Origin: Arthrobacter silviterrae
Lineage (GTDB): Bacteria > Actinomycetota > Actinomycetes > Actinomycetales > Micrococcaceae
NCBI RefSeq assembly: GCF_011045165.1
Contig: NZ_JAAKZI010000003.1
Coordinates: 104,156-168,155, forward strand
Direction of reading: 5' to 3'
DNA: 64,000 nucleotides
A model generated the notes under the pieces. That model saw only the letters and a list, made by a program, of their open reading frames with translations, was not told where the DNA came from and did not search any database. Both the position numbers and the translations under genes were made by a program. Positions within the stretch are counted from its first letter, which is position 1; every line of letters begins with the position of its first letter. Positions 1 to 8,948 of the stretch are shown one piece after another.

Positions 1-2
1 AC

Positions 3-365
3 CTCAGCACCGTCATGGGCGTGGCCCAGGTGTCCGGTGTGGTCATGGTGGCGGCGGCCCGGCGCCGCATTCCCGTCGCCATGCACACCCCGTCGGAGGT
101 CAAGGCCGCCGTGACCGGCAGCGGCCGTGCGGACAAGGCATCGGTGACGGCCATGGTGGTGCGGATCCTCCGGCTCACCGAGCCCCCGCGCCCGGCTGAT
201 GCCGCGGACGCGCTGGCCCTGGCCATTGCCCATGCCTGGCGCAGCGGCAACTCCCTGGCCTCCGGCCCTGAAGGCACGACGGCGGCGCAACAGCTCTGGC
301 GCGACGCTGAGACCCGGGCGAAAACCAAGAAGAACAAAGAAAAGCCGGGCCACGCCTGGCGGTAA
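3..365 (+). CDS. ruvC: RuvC Holliday junction endonuclease, C-terminal part
   Basis: The reading frame enters from the left edge and ends at TAA 363-365, so the 5' part of the gene is missing. RuvC resolves Holliday junctions handed over by RuvAB. About 120 C-terminal residues remain. They include the segment DAADALALA (nt 198-224), which in the family carries the last two of the four catalytic acidic residues; the first two lie outside the window. The tail is lysine-rich (TKKNKEK). ruvA and ruvB follow on the same strand, the usual ruvCAB order. Identification rests on this motif and on gene order. Confidence 0.93.
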   Translation, partial: LSTVMGVAQVSGVVMVAAARRRIPVAMHTPSEVKAAVTGSGRADKASVTAMVVRILRLTEPPRPADAADALALAIAHAWRSGNSLASGPEGTTAAQQLWRDAETRAKTKKNKEKPGHAWR

Positions 366-440
366 TTGTTCGGAAGTATGTTCGATAAATATGGTGTAGC
401 TTTGTCTGTAACCAGCCAGGCACACCCCAGGAGCAGTCCC

Positions 441-1076
441 ATGATTAGTTTTGTCCGCGGTCCGGTGGCCCACCTCACCCTGGCCCAGGCCGTGATTGAC
501 GTCAACGGCGTGGGCATGCTGGTGCACGCCACACCCAAGACGCTCGGCAGCCTCGCGGTGGGGGAAGAGGCCACGCTCACCACTGCCATGATCGTGCGTG
601 AGGACTCCATGACGCTCTACGGCTTTGCCGATGCGGGGGAGCGGGAAGTCTTCGACACCCTGCTGAGCGTCAGCGGCATCGGTCCGCGCCTGGCCCTGGC
701 CATCCTTGCCGTGTTGGAACCGGAGGCCATCAGGCTGGCAGTCTCCGGCGGCGACGGCAAGGCCTTCACGAAGGTCCCGGGCGTCGGGCCCAAGGTGGCC
801 GGGCGCATCGTTTTGGAACTCAAGGGCAAGCTCAAGCCGACGGGTTCCGCCGGTGCCGCCGCACCGGCGTCGAACGCGCCCATGGAATGGAAGGACCAAG
901 TCGTGGCCGCCATGACAAGCCTGGGGTGGAATGAACGGGAGGCGCTCAAGAGCATTGACGCCGCCTTGGCCGCAGAGCCGGAACTGGCCGAAAGCCCGCA
1001 GGTGCCGGCCATTCTCCGCGCCACCCTCCGCTGGCTGGGCCAGGACAATTCCCGCACCGCAAGCCGGGTGCGTTAG
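441..1076 (+). CDS. ruvA: Holliday junction branch migration protein RuvA
   Basis: 211 residues, starting MISFVRGPVAHL. The DNA-binding subunit holds the four-way junction while RuvB hexamers pump the arms. The N-terminal OB-fold covers about residues 1-65. Tandem helix-hairpin-helix segments follow: LLSVSGIGPRLALAI and FTKVPGVGPKVAGRIVLELK. A flexible Ala/Pro linker then leads to the C-terminal RuvB-contacting domain from about residue 150. The frame is open back to 366, but ATG 441 has an AGGAG about 7 nt upstream and matches the family N-terminus, so the longer form is rejected. The gene lies 75 nt after ruvC and 3 nt before ruvB. Confidence 0.97.
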   Translation: MISFVRGPVAHLTLAQAVIDVNGVGMLVHATPKTLGSLAVGEEATLTTAMIVREDSMTLYGFADAGEREVFDTLLSVSGIGPRLALAILAVLEPEAIRLAVSGGDGKAFTKVPGVGPKVAGRIVLELKGKLKPTGSAGAAAPASNAPMEWKDQVVAAMTSLGWNEREALKSIDAALAAEPELAESPQVPAILRATLRWLGQDNSRTASRVR

Positions 1077-1079
1077 GCC

Positions 1080-2195
1080 ATGGAACAAGCGCAGGGCGCC
1101 GGCCTGCCCGGCCAGATCAGCCTGGGGGCCGCCGCGCGCACCCCCGCACCCCCGTCGGGGCTGGCGGCCGCGGCCGAACCCGAGGAACGGGAGCTCGAGG
1201 CGGCACTGCGGCCCAAAACCCTTGACGACTTTGTAGGCCAGGAACGGGTGCGCAAGCAGCTGGCCCTGGTCCTGGCGGCCTCCAGGATCCGTGGCCGCAG
1301 CGCGGACCACGTGCTCATGTCCGGACCCCCCGGCTTGGGCAAGACCACCCTCGCCATGATCATCGCCTCGGAGATGAATGCGCCCCTGCGCATCAGCTCA
1401 GGCCCTGCCATCCAGCATGCCGGCGACCTTGCCGCCATCCTCTCCTCCCTGACCGAGGGGGAGGTCTTGTTCCTGGATGAAATCCACCGCATGTCCCGGC
1501 CGGCAGAGGAAATGCTTTACATGGCCATGGAAGACTACCGTGTGGACATCATTGTCGGCAAGGGTGCCGGAGCCACCGCCATTCCGCTGGAGCTGCCACC
1601 CTTCACCCTGGTGGGCGCCACCACCCGCGCCGGACTCCTGCCCGGTCCACTGCGGGACCGCTTCGGATTTACCGGGCACCTGGAGTTCTACTCGGTGGCC
1701 GAGCTGGAACTGGTCCTCCGGAGGTCGGCCGGCATGCTTGACCTCAAGCTGACCAGCGCCGGATTCGCCGAAATTGCCGGGCGCTCCCGCGGCACGCCCC
1801 GCATCGCGAACCGGCTGCTGCGGCGAGTGCGCGACTGGGCCCTGGTGCACGGGATTGAAACCATTGACACAAGCACGGCGTCGGCTGCACTGGACATGTA
1901 CGAGGTGGATGCGCGCGGGCTGGACCGGCTTGACCGTTCCGTGCTGGAGGCCCTGGTCAACAAGTTCAACGGCGGGCCGGTGGGCTTGTCCACCCTCGCC
2001 ATCGCCGTGGGCGAGGAACCGGAAACCGTGGAAACCGTGGCTGAGCCTTTCCTGGTCCGCGAGGGGCTCCTGGGGCGCACCCCCCGCGGGCGGATCGCCA
2101 TGCCGGCCGCCTGGGACCATCTGGGCCTGCGGATGCCAGGGAATGCCGTGGCTGCGGCCATGCTGCCCTTCGATGAGGATGACATCGACGACTAA
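1080..2195 (+). CDS. ruvB: Holliday junction branch migration ATPase RuvB
   Basis: 371 residues. This AAA+ motor of the RuvAB branch-migration complex shows Walker [10 protein letters not shown] near residue 82, Walker B LFLDEIHR near residue 130, and sensor/arginine-finger segments around [20 protein letters not shown] winged-helix DNA-binding domain follows at about residues 280-350 and ends with the typical [18 protein letters not shown] family-typical variable N-terminal extension of about 35 residues precedes the ATPase core. The start lies 3 nt after the ruvA stop, so translation is probably coupled. Confidence 0.97.
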   Translation: MEQAQGAGLPGQISLGAAARTPAPPSGLAAAAEPEERELEAALRPKTLDDFVGQERVRKQLALVLAASRIRGRSADHVLMSGPPGLGKTTLAMIIASEMNAPLRISSGPAIQHAGDLAAILSSLTEGEVLFLDEIHRMSRPAEEMLYMAMEDYRVDIIVGKGAGATAIPLELPPFTLVGATTRAGLLPGPLRDRFGFTGHLEFYSVAELELVLRRSAGMLDLKLTSAGFAEIAGRSRGTPRIANRLLRRVRDWALVHGIETIDTSTASAALDMYEVDARGLDRLDRSVLEALVNKFNGGPVGLSTLAIAVGEEPETVETVAEPFLVREGLLGRTPRGRIAMPAAWDHLGLRMPGNAVAAAMLPFDEDDIDD

Positions 2196-2282
2196 GCTGT
2201 GGGCGATCAGCCACGTCCGCGGGCGCCCCCAGGAGGGGATTCACCGTTCGGGGGCCGTGGATCGGACCCCGTGGGCGGATTT

Positions 2283-2314
2283 TTGACCGCACGCCCAGCT
2301 TTACCCCCTAGACT
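2283..2314 (+). promoter_or_regulatory. Candidate promoter for yajC-secD-secF
   Basis: TTGACC at 2283-2288 and TAGACT at 2309-2314, separated by 20 nt, lie about 70 nt before the yajC start. The spacing is longer than ideal. The 189-nt gap between ruvB and yajC otherwise holds GC-rich inverted segments at about 2213-2275 that could terminate ruvCAB, but I see no clean hairpin plus T-run. Confidence 0.35.
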
Positions 2315-2384
2315 GGTATGACGCCCGGCACGTTCTTCGCGGCCCGGCACCAACTGTTGACTTATCTGAAATGGAACCTTCGCT

Positions 2385-2834
2385 GTGACTGTGAGTAGCA
2401 TTCTCGCCGCCGACCAGGCCGCCGCCGCGCCAGGTGGCGGCTTCATGAATTACATCTTGTTCGCCCTGTTTGGTGTGCTCATCCTCATGATGATCCGCAA
2501 GTCGCGCAAGACCAAGGCTGCTGCGCAGGAAAAGCAGTCCAAGCTGGCCCCCGGCGTGGACATCATGACGAACTTTGGCCTCTTTGGGCACGTGAAGGAT
2601 GTCGACCAGGCGAACAACAAGATCAAGCTGGAAATCAGCCCCGGCGTCATTGTTGAAGTGCACAGCCAGACTGTCGCCAAGATTGTCGAGCCCGAGGACA
2701 CCGCCCTGCCCGAGGAATCCATTCCGGACGATGTCTCCTCCCTGACCGGGGGATTGGGAAACCGGGACGCCAGCCAGGAAACCGTCGAGGAGACCGTGGC
2801 GCGCTTGAACAAAGAAAACAATAAAGACAACTAG
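2385..2834 (+). CDS. yajC: Preprotein translocase subunit YajC
   Basis: 149 residues from GTG 2385; a second in-frame GTG lies at 2391. YajC is a small single-pass protein of the SecDF-YajC accessory complex of the Sec translocon. One membrane segment (about residues 21-38, NYILFALFGVLILMMI) is followed by a basic cytoplasmic stretch (RKSRKTKAAAQEKQ). The YajC core then contains MTNFGLFGHVKDVD and the conserved PGVIVEVHSQTVAKIV. The acidic, low-complexity tail after residue 105 is longer than in enterobacterial YajC, as is common in actinobacteria. secD and secF follow, which supports the call. Confidence 0.95.
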   Translation: MTVSSILAADQAAAAPGGGFMNYILFALFGVLILMMIRKSRKTKAAAQEKQSKLAPGVDIMTNFGLFGHVKDVDQANNKIKLEISPGVIVEVHSQTVAKIVEPEDTALPEESIPDDVSSLTGGLGNRDASQETVEETVARLNKENNKDN

Positions 2835-2851
2835 GCTTACTCGAGTTTGGC

Positions 2852-2883
2852 GCTGCTGCAGCAAAGCGATTTGCTGCGGCAGC
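2852..2883 (+). other. 14-bp intercistronic hairpin with GCGA tetraloop
   Basis: GCTGCTGCAGCAAA (2852-2865) pairs along its full length with TTTGCTGCGGCAGC (2870-2883), with one G-U pair, around a GCGA loop of the GNRA class. It lies between the yajC stop and the secD ribosome-binding site. No U-run follows, so it does not look like a standard terminator. It may stabilise or process the mRNA; that role is inferred. Confidence 0.7.
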
Positions 2884-2928
2884 ATTGCCATGTTCATAAC
2901 TCCCGTGACCCAATAGAAGGATCCCTTG

Positions 2929-4734
2929 ATGGCACGAACCGGCCCGACGTCCAAGGCCCGCAGAACCCTGCTCTGGCTTGCGGCGCTCATAATTGTTTGC
3001 ATTTTGGCAGTGAGCGGCGGTGTGCTCAACGGTGCCGCTTCGTGGATGCCGAAGCTCGGACTGGACCTTGAGGGCGGCACCGAAATGATCCTTTCCCCGA
3101 AGGTGGAGGGGAATGCCGCCATCTCGGCGGACCAGCTGAACCAGGCCGTCTCCATCATCCGCCAGCGCGTGGACGGTTCGGGCGTCTCCGAAGCACAGAT
3201 CGCCACCGAGGGCGGGCGCAACGTGGTGGTGCAGATGCCGGGCAAGCCCACCGACGAACAGCGCAACCTCATCAAGGCCTCCGCCAACATGAACTTCCGT
3301 GCCGTCATTGTCTCCAGCAACGCCCCCTCACCGGCGGTCCCGCTTGCGCAGCAGACGCCGGCGGACAAGCTGAGCACGTTTGTGGCCGCCAACGTCCTCA
3401 CGCCGAACCCGGACCCGAAGGCCGCTCCCGCCAACGACAGCGATTCCAACTGGATCACCGCGGCGCTCATGAAACAATATGAGAGCACCAGCTGTGTGGC
3501 CCCCATCACCGAACTGCCGGCCAATACCGACCCCGCCAAGCCGACCGTGGCGTGTGAGCCGGGCACGGGTGTCAAGTACATCCTTGGCCCCGTTGAAATC
3601 CCCGGAAAATGGATCAACACCGCCTCCTATGGATTGCAGTCCGGCGCGCAGGGCGTCACCACGAACACCTGGGCCGTCCAGCTGACCCTGAACAAGCCGG
3701 AAGGCTCCACGGCGTTCAAGACCGTCACCCAGCGCCTCAACTCGAAGTACCTGGTCAATCCCAATGATCCCCAGGCCCGCTTCGCCATCGTGCTCGACGG
3801 CAACGTCATTTCCGCCCCGGCCTCCATGGCCGTCATCACGGACGGGCAGTCCTCCATTACGGGCAACTTCACGGAGGCCAGCGCCAAGGCCCTGGCCGAC
3901 CAGTTGAAGTTCGGCGCCCTTCCCATTAGCTTCAACATCCAGTCCGAACAGCAGATCTCGGCCACGCTGGGTCTCCAGCAGCTGGAAATGGGCCTCCTGG
4001 CCGGTCTCATCGGCCTGGGCCTGGTGGTCATCTACTCCCTGTTCCAATACCGGGCACTCGGTTTTGTCACGATCCTCTCCCTGGTGATTGCAGGCGGCCT
4101 GACGTACCTGGCCATCATCCTGCTCGGCTGGGGCGAAAACTACCGCCTGTCCCTCGCCGGCGTCGCCGGCATCATCGTCTCCATCGGGCAGACGGCGGAC
4201 TCCTTCATCGTCTACTTTGAACGTGTCAGGGACGAGTTGCGTGACGGTCGCGGCCTGGTGGCCGCCGTCGACAATGGCTGGTTGCGTGCCAAGCGCACCA
4301 TCCTGGCCTCCAAGGCCGTCAACATCCTGGCTTCCCTGGTCCTGTACTTTGTGTCCGTGGGCAACGTGAAGGGCTTCGCGTTCACCCTGGGCCTGACCGC
4401 CGTGGCCGACCTCATCGTGGTCTTCATGTTTACGCACCCCACCCTGCTGCTGCTTGCGCGCACCAAGTTCTTCGGCGAAGGCCACCACTTCTCGGGCCTG
4501 GACCCGAAGCAGCTCGGCGCGGTGCCGCTGTACCGTGGCGCGGGACGCATCCGCACACCGGAAGAGTCGCTGGCAGTGGCCAAGGGCAAGAACGCCAAGG
4601 CTGCCGGCGAGGCCGAACGCCGCCAGACGATTGCCGAACGGCGGCTTGCCGCCAAGGAAGCTGAAATGGTGGGCAGCCGCGGAGCGGGAGCCGCCAAGTC
4701 CGAGTCCTCCGACGACTCCAAGGAGAACAACTAA
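2929..4734 (+). CDS. secD: Protein translocase subunit SecD
   Basis: 601 residues. SecD works with SecF to drive late steps of protein export using the proton gradient. TM1 (about residues 13-31) is followed by the hallmark LGLDLEGGTEM near residues 44-54, a large extracytoplasmic P1 domain, and five more membrane segments from about residue 350. A low-complexity basic/acidic tail (AAGEAERRQTIAERRLAAKEAE) is typical of actinobacterial SecD. ATG 2929 is preferred over the adjacent TTG 2926 because AGAAGGA lies about 7 nt upstream of it. The stop overlaps the secF start by one base (TAATG). Confidence 0.97.
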   Translation: MARTGPTSKARRTLLWLAALIIVCILAVSGGVLNGAASWMPKLGLDLEGGTEMILSPKVEGNAAISADQLNQAVSIIRQRVDGSGVSEAQIATEGGRNVVVQMPGKPTDEQRNLIKASANMNFRAVIVSSNAPSPAVPLAQQTPADKLSTFVAANVLTPNPDPKAAPANDSDSNWITAALMKQYESTSCVAPITELPANTDPAKPTVACEPGTGVKYILGPVEIPGKWINTASYGLQSGAQGVTTNTWAVQLTLNKPEGSTAFKTVTQRLNSKYLVNPNDPQARFAIVLDGNVISAPASMAVITDGQSSITGNFTEASAKALADQLKFGALPISFNIQSEQQISATLGLQQLEMGLLAGLIGLGLVVIYSLFQYRALGFVTILSLVIAGGLTYLAIILLGWGENYRLSLAGVAGIIVSIGQTADSFIVYFERVRDELRDGRGLVAAVDNGWLRAKRTILASKAVNILASLVLYFVSVGNVKGFAFTLGLTAVADLIVVFMFTHPTLLLLARTKFFGEGHHFSGLDPKQLGAVPLYRGAGRIRTPEESLAVAKGKNAKAAGEAERRQTIAERRLAAKEAEMVGSRGAGAAKSESSDDSKENN

Positions 4735-5726
4735 TGAAAAGCTTCGCTACCTTTGGCAATGAGCTTTACACGGGCGAGCGATCCTACGAGTTTGTGGGAA
4801 AGCGCAACATCTGGTTCGCCATCACCGGCGTGGCCGTGCTGCTCTCGATCCTGGTTCCCATCCTGGTGGGCGGCTTCAACTTCGGCATTGAGTTCCGCGG
4901 CGGCTCGCAGTTCACCGTCTCCGACGTTGCCCACACCGACGTTTCGATCGGTGAGAGGGCAGTCTCGGCTGCCATTCCGGGGCAGGTGGCCGTGGTGACC
5001 AATGTGGCCGGAAACACCATGCAGGTCCAGACCGACCAGCTTTCCGATGACCAGACCATCAAGGTCAAGGACGCACTCAAGACGGCGTACGGGGTCACCG
5101 AAAACCAGATCACGTCCACGTTTGTCGGGCCGACCTGGGGCCAGGACGTGTCCAGGCAGGCCATCATCGGCTTCGTGGTGTTTGTGCTGCTGGCCACCGT
5201 ATTGATGGCCCTGTATTTCCGCACGTGGCGCATGTCGATTGCCGCCACGATAGGCCTGCTGGTGGTCATGGTGGTCACGGCGGGCTTCTACGGCGCCTCC
5301 CGGTTTGAGGTGACGCCGTCGGCCATCATTGGCTTCCTGACCATCCTCAGCTACTCGCTGTACGACACAGTGGTGGTGTTCGACAAGATCCGGGAAAACA
5401 CCGCGGACATATCCTCCTCCACGCGAAGAACCTTTGGGGAGGAAGTGAACCTGGCCGTGAACCAGACGCTGGTCCGTTCCATCAACACCATGATGGTGGC
5501 CGTGCTCCCCGTGGGCTCGATTCTGTTCATCGGTGCCTTGCTGCTGGGCGCGGGAACGCTGCGCGACCTGTCACTGGCCTTGTTCATCGGCATTATTGTC
5601 AGTACCTTCTCCACTGTTTTCGTTGCCGCCCCTGTGTATTCATGGCTGCGCGAGAAGGAGCCGGAGCTGGTCAAGCAGGCCAAGAAGGTGGCCAGCCGCC
5701 GTTCGGCTGAGGCCGTTAACGCCTGA
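4734..5726 (+). CDS. secF: Protein translocase subunit SecF
   Basis: 330 residues. This is the partner of SecD in the RND-like SecDF complex. TM1 is near residues 22-44, followed by the motif FNFGIEFRGGSQF (SecF counterpart of the SecD GG motif). A periplasmic-side domain and five membrane segments follow at about residues 138-310, with the conserved YSLYDTVVVFDKIREN in the TM4-TM5 region. The start overlaps the secD stop by one base, so the two are translationally coupled in a 1:1 arrangement. A strong terminator follows at 5761. Confidence 0.97.
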   Translation: MKSFATFGNELYTGERSYEFVGKRNIWFAITGVAVLLSILVPILVGGFNFGIEFRGGSQFTVSDVAHTDVSIGERAVSAAIPGQVAVVTNVAGNTMQVQTDQLSDDQTIKVKDALKTAYGVTENQITSTFVGPTWGQDVSRQAIIGFVVFVLLATVLMALYFRTWRMSIAATIGLLVVMVVTAGFYGASRFEVTPSAIIGFLTILSYSLYDTVVVFDKIRENTADISSSTRRTFGEEVNLAVNQTLVRSINTMMVAVLPVGSILFIGALLLGAGTLRDLSLALFIGIIVSTFSTVFVAAPVYSWLREKEPELVKQAKKVASRRSAEAVNA

Positions 5727-5760
5727 GTCAGCTGCAGGCCCCGTTCCAGGGGCCCGCGGA

Positions 5761-5807
5761 AGGGCCGTGGGGGATGCATGCATCCGCCCCGCGGCCCTTT
5801 GGTTTTT
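5761..5807 (+). terminator. Rho-independent terminator after secF
   Basis: AGGGCCGTGGGG and CCCCGCGGCCCT form a long GC stem around a GGATGCATGCATCC-centred inner palindrome. The right arm is followed by TTGGTTTTT. It lies 35 nt after the secF stop and closes the yajC-secD-secF unit. Confidence 0.8.
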
Positions 5808-5895
5808 GGTCATGGGTGCCGGCACGCCGGGATTACACTAGGTAAATGCCCGGTGTGGCGGTGTCGGGCAAGGGATTCGAGGGAGGCAATGCGCT

Positions 5896-8247
5896 GTGAG
5901 TGACCAATCACCCCCTCATGAGCTTTTGGCCGGAGTTCCCGGGGACGGCAAGGACGACGGCGGCGCCCAGCCGGCCAGGCACCCCGTGGAGGTGCGGCCC
6001 ACATTTCCCGGCCGCCGTGAGCGCACCCGCTCGCGCCTGGCGCGGCTGACGGGCTGGAACACTGAAACGCATTCACCCATACTTGAACCGTTGTTGCGGA
6101 TTGTGCGGGCCAACAACCCCAAGGAAGACTTCGACCTCATCCAGCGGGCCTTTGCCGTGGCCGAAAAGTACCACGAAGGCCAAAAGCGCAAAAGCGGCGA
6201 CCCCTACATCACCCATCCGGTGGCCGTGGCCACCATCCTGGCCGAACTGGGCATGAGCGGGCCCACCTTGGCCGCGGCCCTGCTCCACGACACCGTCGAA
6301 GACACCCCGTACACCCTGGATGAACTGCGCCGGGACTTCAGCGATGAAATTGCCATGCTGGTTGACGGGGTCACCAAGCTGGACAAGGTGGAGTTTGGCG
6401 ACACGGCCCAGGCGGAGACTGTCCGCAAAATGGTCATTGCCATGGCCAAGGACATCCGCGTGCTGGTGATCAAGCTGGCCGACAGGCTGCACAATGCACG
6501 CACCTGGCGGTTTGTCTCCGCGGAATCCTCCGGCCGCAAGGCGCGCGAGACCCTCGACATTTTTGCCCCGCTGGCCCACCGCCTGGGCATGAACACCATC
6601 AAGTGGGAGCTGGAGGACCTTTCCTTCGCCGCGCTGTACCCGAAGGTGTATGAGGAACTAGTCCGCATGGTCCAGGACCGTTCCCCCGAGCGTGAAAAGC
6701 AGCTTGGCGCCATCCGCCGGCAAATTGCCGATGACCTCAGGGTTGCGAAGATCAAGGCTGAAATCACCGGCCGGCCCAAGCATTACTATTCCGTGTACCA
6801 AAAAATGGTGCAGCGGGCCAAGGACTTTGACGACATCAATGACTTGATGGGCGTGCGCGTGCTGGTGGACACGGTGCGGGACTGTTATGCCGCACTGGGC
6901 ACCGTCCATGCCCGCTGGAACCCGCTGCCCGGCCGGTTCAAGGACTACATCGCCATGCCGAAGTTCAACATGTACCAGTCGCTGCACACCACGGTGATCG
7001 GCCCGGACGGCAAATCGGTGGAGATTCAAATCCGCACGCATGAAATGCACCAACGGGCCGAATACGGGGTTGCCGCCCACTGGAAGTACAAGACCGGCAG
7101 CAAGAACCCGGTGTCCGGCCAGGAGGACATGAACTGGCTGCGCACGCTGGTGGACTGGCAGCAGGAGACGTCAGACCCCAACGAGTTCCTCGACTCGCTG
7201 CGGTACGAGATGAACGCCCGCGAAGTGTTTGTCTACACGCCCAGGGGGCAGGTCATTGCCCTGCCTGCCGGGTCCACGCCGGTGGACTTCGCCTACGCCG
7301 TGCACACAGAGGTGGGCCACCGCACCGTGGGGGCCCGCGTCAACGGCAAGCTGGTGCCGCTGAACAGCGAGCTCGAACATGGCGACACGGTGGAGATCTT
7401 CACGTCCAAGGCCGAAGGTGCCGGGCCCAGCCAGGACTGGCAAAACTTTGTCAAGAGTGCTCGGGCGCGGAACAAGATCCGGCAGTGGTTCAGCAAGGAA
7501 CGCCGCGAAGAGTCCATTGAAAAGGGCAAGGAACTGCTGACCAAGGCAATGCGCAAGCAGAACCTTCCCCTGCAGAAAATGATGACCCACGACGTCCTCA
7601 TGGCCGTCACCCAACACTTTCGCTATGTGGACATTGCCGGGCTGTACGCGGCCGTGGGCGACGGCCACACCTCGGCGCAGTCCGTCGTCGAACGCCTCGT
7701 GGACGTCCTGGGGGTCAGTGACGACATCGAGGACGCGGCGCCCCCGCTGGACACTCACGTCTCCAACACCCGCTCCAGGGTCTCCGATTCAGGGGTCATC
7801 GTGCACGGCGTGGGCGAGGTGCTGGTGAAGCTGGCGCGCTGCTGCACCCCCGTGCCGCCGGACCCCATTGCCGGTTACGTCACCAAGGGGTCGGGGGTCT
7901 CGGTGCACCGGGAGGACTGCCCCAACCTGATCCACCTGAAGAATGAACCCGACAAGCTGGTGGAGGTGGAATGGGCGCCCACGCAGTCAGGTGTGTTCCT
8001 GGTGGAGATCCAGGTCGAGGCGCTTGACCGCAAGAGCCTTTTGTCCGACGTCACCCGGGTCCTGTCCGAAAGCCACGTCAACATCCTGGCCGCCAGCGTG
8101 AACACCTCACGCGACCGGGTGGCGCTCTCCCGCTTCGCCTTCGAAATGGGGGACCCGAAGTACCTGCACCACGTACTGAATGCCGTGCGTCGCATTGACG
8201 GGGTCTATGACGTCTACCGGACGTCCGGTTCGCAACGCAGGAACTAG
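5896..8247 (+). CDS. rsh: Bifunctional (p)ppGpp synthetase/hydrolase (RSH family)
   Basis: 783 residues. It makes and degrades the stringent-response alarmones. Domains in order: HD hydrolase with intact HDTVEDTPYT near residue 130, nucleotidyltransferase (synthetase) with GRPKHYYSVYQKM near residue 291, TGS domain (EVFVYTPRGQVIALPAGST) near residue 442, a conserved-cysteine region (LARCCTPVPPDPIAGYVTKG), and a C-terminal ACT domain from about residue 700. The intact HD residues indicate that hydrolase activity is kept, as expected where one Rel enzyme does both jobs. GTG 5896 is preceded by GAGGGAGG; the nearer ATG 5889 is out of frame. A TACACT -10-like box lies at 5834. The stop codon shares a CTAG with the convergent downstream gene. 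Confidence 0.96.
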   Translation: MSDQSPPHELLAGVPGDGKDDGGAQPARHPVEVRPTFPGRRERTRSRLARLTGWNTETHSPILEPLLRIVRANNPKEDFDLIQRAFAVAEKYHEGQKRKSGDPYITHPVAVATILAELGMSGPTLAAALLHDTVEDTPYTLDELRRDFSDEIAMLVDGVTKLDKVEFGDTAQAETVRKMVIAMAKDIRVLVIKLADRLHNARTWRFVSAESSGRKARETLDIFAPLAHRLGMNTIKWELEDLSFAALYPKVYEELVRMVQDRSPEREKQLGAIRRQIADDLRVAKIKAEITGRPKHYYSVYQKMVQRAKDFDDINDLMGVRVLVDTVRDCYAALGTVHARWNPLPGRFKDYIAMPKFNMYQSLHTTVIGPDGKSVEIQIRTHEMHQRAEYGVAAHWKYKTGSKNPVSGQEDMNWLRTLVDWQQETSDPNEFLDSLRYEMNAREVFVYTPRGQVIALPAGSTPVDFAYAVHTEVGHRTVGARVNGKLVPLNSELEHGDTVEIFTSKAEGAGPSQDWQNFVKSARARNKIRQWFSKERREESIEKGKELLTKAMRKQNLPLQKMMTHDVLMAVTQHFRYVDIAGLYAAVGDGHTSAQSVVERLVDVLGVSDDIEDAAPPLDTHVSNTRSRVSDSGVIVHGVGEVLVKLARCCTPVPPDPIAGYVTKGSGVSVHREDCPNLIHLKNEPDKLVEVEWAPTQSGVFLVEIQVEALDRKSLLSDVTRVLSESHVNILAASVNTSRDRVALSRFAFEMGDPKYLHHVLNAVRRIDGVYDVYRTSGSQRRN

Positions 8248-8864
8248 GCAAGGGCGCCGCCTTCCGTGGCAGCTTGTCCCCATGCACGGCCGCCAGCGAG
8301 CATGTCGTCGATGAGCTCCAGCGCACGGCGCTTACCGGGAACGTGGGAGGCTGCCGCCACGGCCGCCCTGATTCGCCCCAGCGGGCAGTTCAGGGATGCA
8401 CTGGACGCCAGGGACCAGAGCGTGGCCGTGGCCAATTCGGCCGATTCAGTGACGGCCACATCAACTGCCGTGCGCAGCGCGCAGGTGACCTGCGCGCCGC
8501 CCAGGCGTTCGACGTCGAGCGGATCCAGCCGGACTTCGTGCAGGCTGCAGCCGCTTCGGGCCGGCAGGGCACTGCTGCGGTGCCCGCTGCTGATCAGCAG
8601 GCACACAATGGCCGGCCGCGGGGCGCAGCCGTAGACCCAGGCAGCCGACATCCGGCCCAGGGCCGCCCGCCCCGCCAGGTTGTCCGGCACCAGGCTGGCC
8701 ATGGCGGCCGCCCTCAGCGCCGGGGTCTCCGGCTCGGCGACCGAACGGAAGGCCTGGCCGAACACCGGCACCACCACATGGTCCAGCACCATGGCGCACA
8801 GCTCAGGCACCTCGAACTCGCAGCCGGGGGAGAGGATGCCGAATGCTTCCTGGGGATCACTCAT
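8244..8864 (-). CDS. Hypothetical protein with AbiEi antitoxin-like region
   Basis: 206 residues from MSDPQEAFG; an in-frame ATG 20 nt upstream is possible. The central segment (LISSGHRSS near residue 90, then LHEVRLDPLDVERLGGAQVTCALRTAVDVAV split over about 30 residues) resembles the C-terminal part of actinobacterial AbiEi-type antitoxins (type IV toxin-antitoxin), where a 'lisagrR...dv..lgG..VT...RTa.D.a' pattern recurs. I see no clear N-terminal helix-turn-helix and no AbiEii toxin next door, so the function is unknown. The start lies downstream of a strong terminator for the DUF349 gene, so it probably has its own promoter. Its stop overlaps the rsh stop within CTAG. Confidence 0.6.
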   Translation of the reverse strand: MSDPQEAFGILSPGCEFEVPELCAMVLDHVVVPVFGQAFRSVAEPETPALRAAAMASLVPDNLAGRAALGRMSAAWVYGCAPRPAIVCLLISSGHRSSALPARSGCSLHEVRLDPLDVERLGGAQVTCALRTAVDVAVTESAELATATLWSLASSASLNCPLGRIRAAVAAASHVPGKRRALELIDDMLAGGRAWGQAATEGGALA

Positions 8865-8895
8865 GCCTACAGCTTGCACGCCCATGAGGGCACAT

Positions 8896-8939
8896 AAAAG
8901 GCCCCTGGGCCGGATTGTGGACAACCCGGCCCGGGGGCC
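8896..8939 (-). terminator. Rho-independent terminator after the DUF349 gene
   Basis: Read on the minus strand, GGCCCCCGGGCCGGG and CCGGCCCAGGGGCC form a GC-rich stem followed directly by TTTTAT (8899 down to 8894). The loop carries TTGTCCACA, the actinobacterial DnaA-box consensus, probably by chance. The terminator separates the DUF349 gene from the downstream minus-strand hypothetical gene. Confidence 0.8.
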
Positions 8940-8948
8940 CATTGTTTG

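Noticed and set aside
366..440. N-terminal extension of RuvA from ATG 366
   Set aside because: No family similarity; ATG 441 has a well-placed ribosome-binding site and the canonical N-terminus.
8916..8924. DnaA box TTGTCCACA (minus) and a second copy at 45685
   Set aside because: Two isolated 9-mers 37 kb apart, no cluster and no AT-rich unwinding region; the first sits in a terminator loop. Not a replication origin.
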